NCBI GenBank assembly: GCA_037576195.1
Contig: CM075102.1
Span: forward strand, 24,238,745-24,302,744
From: Phytoseiulus persimilis
Lineage: Eukaryota > Arthropoda > Arachnida > Mesostigmata > Phytoseiidae
Length of the DNA stretch: 64,000 bases
Direction of reading: 5' to 3'
Part shown: positions 58,601 through 64,000 of the stretch, in pieces
Layout: each line of letters starts with the position of its first letter
Numbering within the stretch: the first letter of the stretch is position 1
The notes under the pieces: generated by a model
What the model saw: only the letters and a program-made list of their open reading frames with translations
The model's database searches: none
Told to the model about the DNA's origin: nothing
Position numbers and translations under genes: made by a program

Positions 58601-59692
58601 TGGATTCCTGGGAGCCTCTCTCCCTCTTCATTTCTCAGCGTCTCCGAGTGGGAACTGCTCGGGCGGACTTATATTCCTCTGCATCGATATGGACAAACCC
58701 AAGGTCCAGGGTTTTGGGTGCTCCGAAGGCCTGAATAGGAGGAAGGAACGGATGGAAGCCATAGAGCGAAGCGTTCATTCAGTCCGAGCAGGTACCGTAG
58801 CACACGACGCGTTCCCGTTTCGAGTCATGGATGATCAGGGAGCGAGGAGGAACTCTTAAGGAAATGACGCTTCGATCAATGAGATCTCGGACGTCCCTGA
58901 ATGCAATTATCGGTCGGGAAACCAGCCCGAACCGTTCTGTTCCGCTTCTCAGAATCAATAGCCAAGAAGGAAGAATCAGCGGAGACACGCGACGCAAAAG
59001 TTCCTCTCGAGTTGATTCTCCCGAGACTCGGAGAAATATTCATCCAGCTCCTGGGTGTGCGTGCACAGTTCTCTCTCCCTGGACCGAGAAAACGGCCGGT
59101 ACTTCCGTTCCGCCGCCCTTTCCGGGATTCAAGCTCGTTTCAGTTCATCTCCGGCTCAGCCATGGAGACCTCATCGGATTCTCATGTCTGTCTTGATGGT
59201 TCGACTGATTCCAATGCGAAATCAAGCCGAGCTAATTCACGTCGTGGGCCGCTTATTTTCGCAGCAAAGGTCAACGTTCTCTCTCCGATACGGTTCAACT
59301 CGAAGAAAGAAGCGAGGTTTGGTCGGCTTCGAGCCTCGATTAGCTCTCATCAGACTCACAGGGCCTCCAGAGCGCGTTTGCAGCGCTGTTTGACGACAGT
59401 TGGTGTGCTACGTCATTTCTATGTTATCGTTCCCACCATATCTCCTCAGAACCAGGACAGATCAGTGGGGAATCGCAGCGGGCATATTGATGCATCTTCG
59501 GGTCGTAAATGAGGCGTTCGGTATCCTCCGTTACTAAAGCGAGTTACGACTTGTATCACAGCGTATTGCGAACCTGAGCTGACAGAGAAAGTCGGGCTCG
59601 GAAGTATTCCGTTCCCGCGGTGGTTTTCGCCTTACAATGCCCCGAGCACAGTGAGTCGGGTCAGCCGGCTCCTGACTAGGCCTTTCGAAGAT
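55677..59692. other. 4 kb with no recognised gene
   Basis: No domain or element boundary was seen. A run of 17 C is at 58519-58535. The 203-residue plus-strand frame at 58901-59512 has no motif and is probably chance. Confidence 0.35.
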
Positions 59693-59747
59693 CCGCAAAA
59701 CTCAAGATCCGCGGATATTTTTTAAACGGATCCGCGAGGTTTTGCGG
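59693..59747. repeat. 55-bp imperfect inverted repeat
   Basis: Perfect 9-bp arms CCGCAAAAC and GTTTTGCGG enclose two further GATCCGC-containing blocks around a central TATTTTTTAAA. It could be a tiny miniature element or a hairpin. No flanking duplication was recognised. Confidence 0.6.
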
Positions 59748-59858
59748 TCAAAAATGACAGCACACAGGACTCTTCTCTGTGCAGACTAGGATATGACCGA
59801 CAGAGAACGAACGTTAATTTCCTCTACCCGGAACTCCACGTCGATTTATTGCGTAGAA

Positions 59859-59926
59859 CAGGGGTCGCGAAACTGTGTACCGAGGCACCCCTGGGGTGCC
59901 AATGCGCGAAAGTTTGACGACCTCTG
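59859..59926. mobile_element. 68-bp minimal hAT-type MITE
   Basis: It starts CAGGGGTCGCGAAACT and ends with the inverse of CAGAGGTCGTCAAACT, nearly the same ends as the element at 33244-33458. Between them is the family's palindrome-like GGCACCCCTGGGGTGCC. The element is almost only ends. Flanks GCGTAGAA and GTATAGAA match at 6 of 8, a weak target duplication. Confidence 0.75.
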
Positions 59927-59934
59927 GTATAGAA

Positions 59935-61991
59935 TGTGCATTGGTGCCGGTACCGGTGCGTTCTCTGCCGAATGACAGCCGTAACTCGCGCCGAAGAAAG
60001 CTGCAATGTACGTACAACTGGTCATATTCTGACCCCAGTACAAAATGCCGGTAGCGATACTGATGGGATGTCGTCTCGGACGAGCCCTCTCCCGAGCAAA
60101 GCCAGCTATTGAAGCAGGGACTGCTGCCTCTGAGCTACAGTGGTTCGGTACTTGAAAGTGAGTCGTTACACACATCGGGGAACTTATTGGAGAACTGTGG
60201 GAGGGAAGAGGCGAGGGTCCGAAAACAAGAGATTCCAGATTCGAATATAAAGTAGAAAGAATCGCCACGTTCGCCGCTCACCAGTTCCCGTCAAAAAACA
60301 TCCATCACTTGAGAGAGTGAGCTGCATGGCTGCCACCAGCAGGCTACAGAGACACAGGCGATAACCAGAACGAAATACAGGGATTCCGTGTTTGCCGTAC
60401 GACGAGTTCCCGATGAAATTCCAGGATCGAATATGCGCGGGCCTCGAGGAACCGCGGATGTGGATCCGCTAAAAGGCCTACTCCTGACGCCGATGCGTCT
60501 CGACCGCTCTCCAGGCTACCAGAGGTCAGGAATCGGATTGAGACCTTGGCACACCGCTTGTGACTAAGTGCACCATGAGTACTGGATAAAACGGACGATT
60601 TTATTGATATAACCGATTCGCCTGATCAGTTCAAAATGTATCATATCGATGTTTCGCATTGAGAAACAATGCTCGTTTCAATCACAATATTGGGTATCTG
60701 CTGTAAACTCCGTTCCTCTCGTACTATCCTGTCTGTCCTCGTTCATCTGTCCTCGAAACCAATGATTGCGAATCGCATTCCGCTCCACTGGAACGAATGC
60801 TTGAACTCCGCACGAAGAAACATGATAACGTTTCGGACAAACAACAAGAAGAGGAACAGGTCGTGTTTACATTTCACCCGCTGACAGAAAATCTGAGTGC
60901 TGTGGTTGAAGTGTCATGGGCGAGAACAACGTTACGGAATAGTGTTCAACTTGGTTTGATTTTCCTCCTCAAGATTCGTCATTTCTGGTTCACGGGTAGA
61001 CACGAAACAATCCGAGATTAAACATCAACATCACAGAGGGGTGCGGTGTGGGGTAGCCGTTTTCAGCCAGCCAGCTTGCAGGTCTTCGAGCTCTAAAACT
61101 TCAAATATTTTGGCTTCCTCGGCCAATCATTCGATTCGCTTCCTGCTCCCATGAAAGCCCCCGCCGACCGCTTCTCAGACCCTGAGATCCACGCGTCCTG
61201 TAGTGGCTCAAGTTGTTGTCCTTGGTTGCTTTTTTGGAAACATCGTATCGAGCAGCGTCGGAATCGTCAAAAAATATCGATCTGTGGAATCGCTCTCTCG
61301 CCACCAACGCTGAACTGGTGCGCCAGAGGACTCCGCCCGGCTGGCTTTTGCGTTTGATACCTCCCAGATTCCTTTTCGGGTTTTCTCTTTTCACAGATCT
61401 TCCTGATTGATCTGCTCCGTTTTCGACGAGCGTTTCCTCGTTCGGGAAAACATTTCCTCGAAGTCCATCCTTTTCATCGGTGCCATCATGCAAGTGTGTG
61501 AACACACGGTGCAGTCTCTAATAATTTCGATAGGCTACGATCGGCATGAAACCGAGTGAATGTACAAACAAAACCTTGATATGTGGCTCCCTCAAACAGT
61601 TCCGCTTTCAAGAGATATGTCCTACGTTTGGTTCTCTGACGCCGTGTCCTCATCGTTATTCGTTTCTCGCTCTCCGATTCCTGAGTTACAAGCCGTCGCA
61701 GCCTACATCGTATGTACATATATAGATCGTAATCGAGGGCTCGTTTGCGCGATCACAAAACGATCATTTCAGGTGAAAGCTGTCGACGACACGACGCTCA
61801 GCGTTATTCCTAGCTCGGCTCGGCGGGTTTCTTCTCTGTCGAGGTCAAACTTCCCGAGGTATACCTCCGCCGCCTATTGGTTCTTTTGTCACGCCGGTGG
61901 TCGCGGTTCTTTGGAAACATCAATGTACATCACGCAGTCGTCCATCGCCTATCCTACGGGCCAGCGCGTTCCCGGAAGCGCGAATTTCTCC
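59935..61991. other. 2 kb with no recognised gene
   Basis: Nothing recognisable. A plus-strand frame at 61560-62024 overlaps the minus-strand membrane exon and has no motif. Confidence 0.35.
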
Positions 61992-62162
61992 TCACACAGG
62001 CTCCACCGGGACCTCAGGATTTGATTGGGACGTTCCGCCGTCTTCAAAGCGGACGACCAGCTGACGTCGCTCCCCCGACGAGCCCTGGTTAACGGGTTGA
62101 TAACGATGACATCCGGTGCCCACCAGGAGCAGAACGATTGCCGCGAACAAAACGAACACCAC
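61992..62162 (-). CDS. Probable terminal exon of a single-pass membrane protein
   Basis: I do not recognise the family. The exon follows a TTCCTCTTCTAG acceptor (62163-62174) and opens in phase 0 with FVLFAAIVLLLVGTGC, a membrane-spanning segment of about 16-18 residues. A polar tail of about 38 residues follows (including QLVVRFEDGGTSQSNPE) and the frame stops at TGA, 61992-61994. There is no ATG in it, so earlier exons must supply the start. Possible upstream exons on the same strand are an ATG-led piece near 62370-62422 ending at a GTGAGT donor (phase 1, not compatible), and a helical stretch near 62640-62760 (HFARRFLVFDATVADLEDVL). The joins are unresolved. Confidence 0.4.
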   Translation of the reverse strand: MVFVLFAAIVLLLVGTGCHRYQPVNQGSSGERRQLVVRFEDGGTSQSNPEVPVEPV

Positions 62163-62174
62163 CTAGAAGAGGAA

Positions 62175-64000
62175 ATTCCGTTAGTTGAAACTTTCCTCTG
62201 AAAGAGCTCATGCCGACAACCAGGCTCCGCCCTAATTGTCCTCTCGGCAGGTTGACGGCCGCGGGGGAATCACGCTCTTGACTGGACTGGAGTCTCCCTT
62301 CCATGTTGAGGGCGCTCTCTTCTTCGGCTTCGATTTTGCGACGGGCCGCTCAGAATTGAGACTCACCGAGCGAATGCTCGTGTATGACGGATTTAGTGAT
62401 CTTCATGGACCCGTTCATCGGAGAGGCCGGACTTGCGTGACTCGGTCCCGAGGAAATTAGCAAGCATCTATTTCCAGCGCCAGGGATGGACAACGAATCG
62501 TGGCAGAGGGCGTTTTCTATTATATTACCGAGGAGAAGCGGTAGGCGTGTCCCGAGGTAAGTCTCTCCTCTTCACTTTAATGGTGTTCGATTCTACGATG
62601 ACCTCGATACGATGTGGTTCGACGTGGTCATTCAATTACGGAGTAGATTCAATTTCCCACGGAGAACATCTTCAAGATCAGCGACCGTTGCGTCGAACAC
62701 CAGGAACCTTCTAGCAAAGTGGTCGTTCTCCGACTTCAGGTTCGCACTTCCTGCGTCCGCGAGCCATTACTCTGCCTCGATGGCTCTCTTCGACCTCTCC
62801 GAACTTTGACCTCCGAGCTGTCTGTATACAATGCCCGTGGACAGGACAGCAGACCTACGTTTGTCGTAATGAAAGGAATGTCGATGCCGCACTCCCACAC
62901 TTTCGTCTGACTCCCGATGTCGATCCTTCGGCCCCTCGGATTCCTCGGCAGTCCCAGGTGATGCGCAAGAATACAGTTCTGACCACCGACCTCGGTTCAA
63001 CCCCCCCCCCCCCCCCTAAACACTTTCGGCTCTTCAGGAACAAGATCAGGGCCTCTTTCTCTGAGAAGACCAAGCGAGCTGAAACAAAAACTCGCTTTCG
63101 AGTCTTTTCACAATACTGCAGTCTGTTTTCTCGGCGCATGTCTTGAGGAGTGATGATGAGCTTCCCCGTCCGCTCGCACTGCTCTCTATGAAGAAGTCGA
63201 GGAGTAGACGCGCCGCGGGAAGAACCGAAATCGATCCCGAGCGAAAGCTTGGGAGTTCCGAAATCCGGCCGCGATCCCCGCTCGTGTGCCTCCTCGACGT
63301 CCGAGTCGTGCGTGTTTTTTCCTCTCCGGGAGCAACATGTCGGCTCAAGGGATGAACGAACGCGAGGCGACACGAGACTGGAAGCCTTCGTTTTTCAAAG
63401 TTCCTGAATCCAGCTCAGCAGAAAAGAAAATCCCCACCTCCAAAACTGTAATAGGGTCGAGCGCTGTCCCTCTCGGGACGAACGCGGATTGTTTCGCTTT
63501 AATTGGTGCCCCTTATTTCCGCTCAGACATCCCTCGCTTGCTTCTCGCAGGGTTCGCGAGAATCGGACGCCATCCTCAGCTCGGTTTCGATTCTCTAGTG
63601 TTTCGAATTTGCTCGTCGTCTCGCCTGACGGCGGCGCTGAGACTGTGTGTCGGCAGAATGCGCTCGACTGGCAAAGAGGCACTCCAATCTCGCGGCCGCC
63701 CCTACATTGATGATGCAGCATTAGAATGATATGAGGCAGGAGTAGGGGAATCATATCCATCGGAGCGTGAGCCGCTCGTTGAAACTGTAGCGTCGACTCG
63801 AGCGCGCATTTCCTGGCCGTTCCTTTCAGCCGCCGGCTTTTGTCTAGACTTGCAAATACACATCAGCAAAACACGAAACGAATTCATTGCGTTGCTCGAA
63901 TTCAATTTGCAGCTCCCCTCCCGCCGCTCCTCGACACTGGCTGGAACTCGCACAGGAGACGGAAATAGAAGATCGGGCTGTCGGACTCCGGGTCGATGAT
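62175..64000. other. No secure gene; possible upstream exons of membrane protein
   Basis: Minus-strand coding-like sequence at 62640-62760 (LKSENDHFARRFLVFDATVA and onward) may belong to the same gene as the membrane exon. A run of 16 C is at 63001-63016. The remaining frames carry no motif. Confidence 0.3.

Noticed and set aside
58901-59512. 203-residue plus-strand frame
   Set aside because: Ser/Arg-rich, no domain, overlapping frames on the same strand equally open.
60712-60725. GTTCCTCTCGTACT, identical to the complement of the 28S sarcin-ricin loop region
   Set aside because: The match stops after 14 bases and flanks do not resemble rRNA.
1-64000. Prophage, CRISPR, toxin-antitoxin or other prokaryotic systems
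   Set aside because: No operonic gene packing, ribosome-binding sites or regularly spaced repeats; all secure features are eukaryotic.

Overview
The window looks like nuclear DNA of an arthropod, most likely a chelicerate such as a mite. Three things point there: spliced genes with GT-AG introns, a short secreted cuticle-type protein whose signal peptide is split by an intron, and a mixed load of decayed Tc1, hAT and non-LTR elements. Base composition is close to balanced, so stop codons are thin and long chance reading frames are common. I therefore gave weight only to frames with recognisable domains, splice sites or element boundaries. No rRNA, tRNA, CRISPR array or bacterial-type operon was seen. 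The species is inference, not read from the sequence.

Layout: 0.5-1.9 kb is a dead Tc1 element with long inverted repeats. 6.4 kb holds a (GT)n microsatellite. 7.0-8.7 kb carries a disrupted, unrecognised minus-strand gene candidate. 13.5-14.3 kb is a hAT remnant with a perfect 8-bp target duplication. 25.9-27.6 kb (minus) is a five-exon gene of the hnRNP Q/R - A1CF - RBM46/47 RNA-binding family, with possible further 5' exons up to 28.0 kb. 32.2-32.6 kb is an imperfect tandem duplication with exon-like content. 33.2-33.5 kb is a hAT-type MITE. 33.5-35.5 kb (minus) is a 5'-truncated LINE with a well-kept reverse transcriptase. 37.2-39.3 kb is a broken hAT transposase. 40.1-41.2 kb is a 5'-truncated LINE tail with its own 17-bp target duplication, itself interrupted by a 209-bp retroinsertion with a 14-bp duplication. 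55.0-55.7 kb is a complete small cuticle-type gene with promoter and poly(A) signal. 59.86 kb holds a 68-bp relative of the MITE. 62.0-62.2 kb (minus) is a likely terminal exon with one membrane segment.

The two best-supported host genes are the RNA-binding protein gene, which acts in RNA processing or stability, and the cuticle-type structural gene. The rest is mostly introns, intergenic sequence or weak candidates. Several frames break at homopolymer runs while splice sites and protein motifs stay intact: RNP gene A4 and C4, LINE A6, coiled-coil exon A6/A5. This suggests that some apparent frameshifts are consensus sequencing errors rather than mutations.
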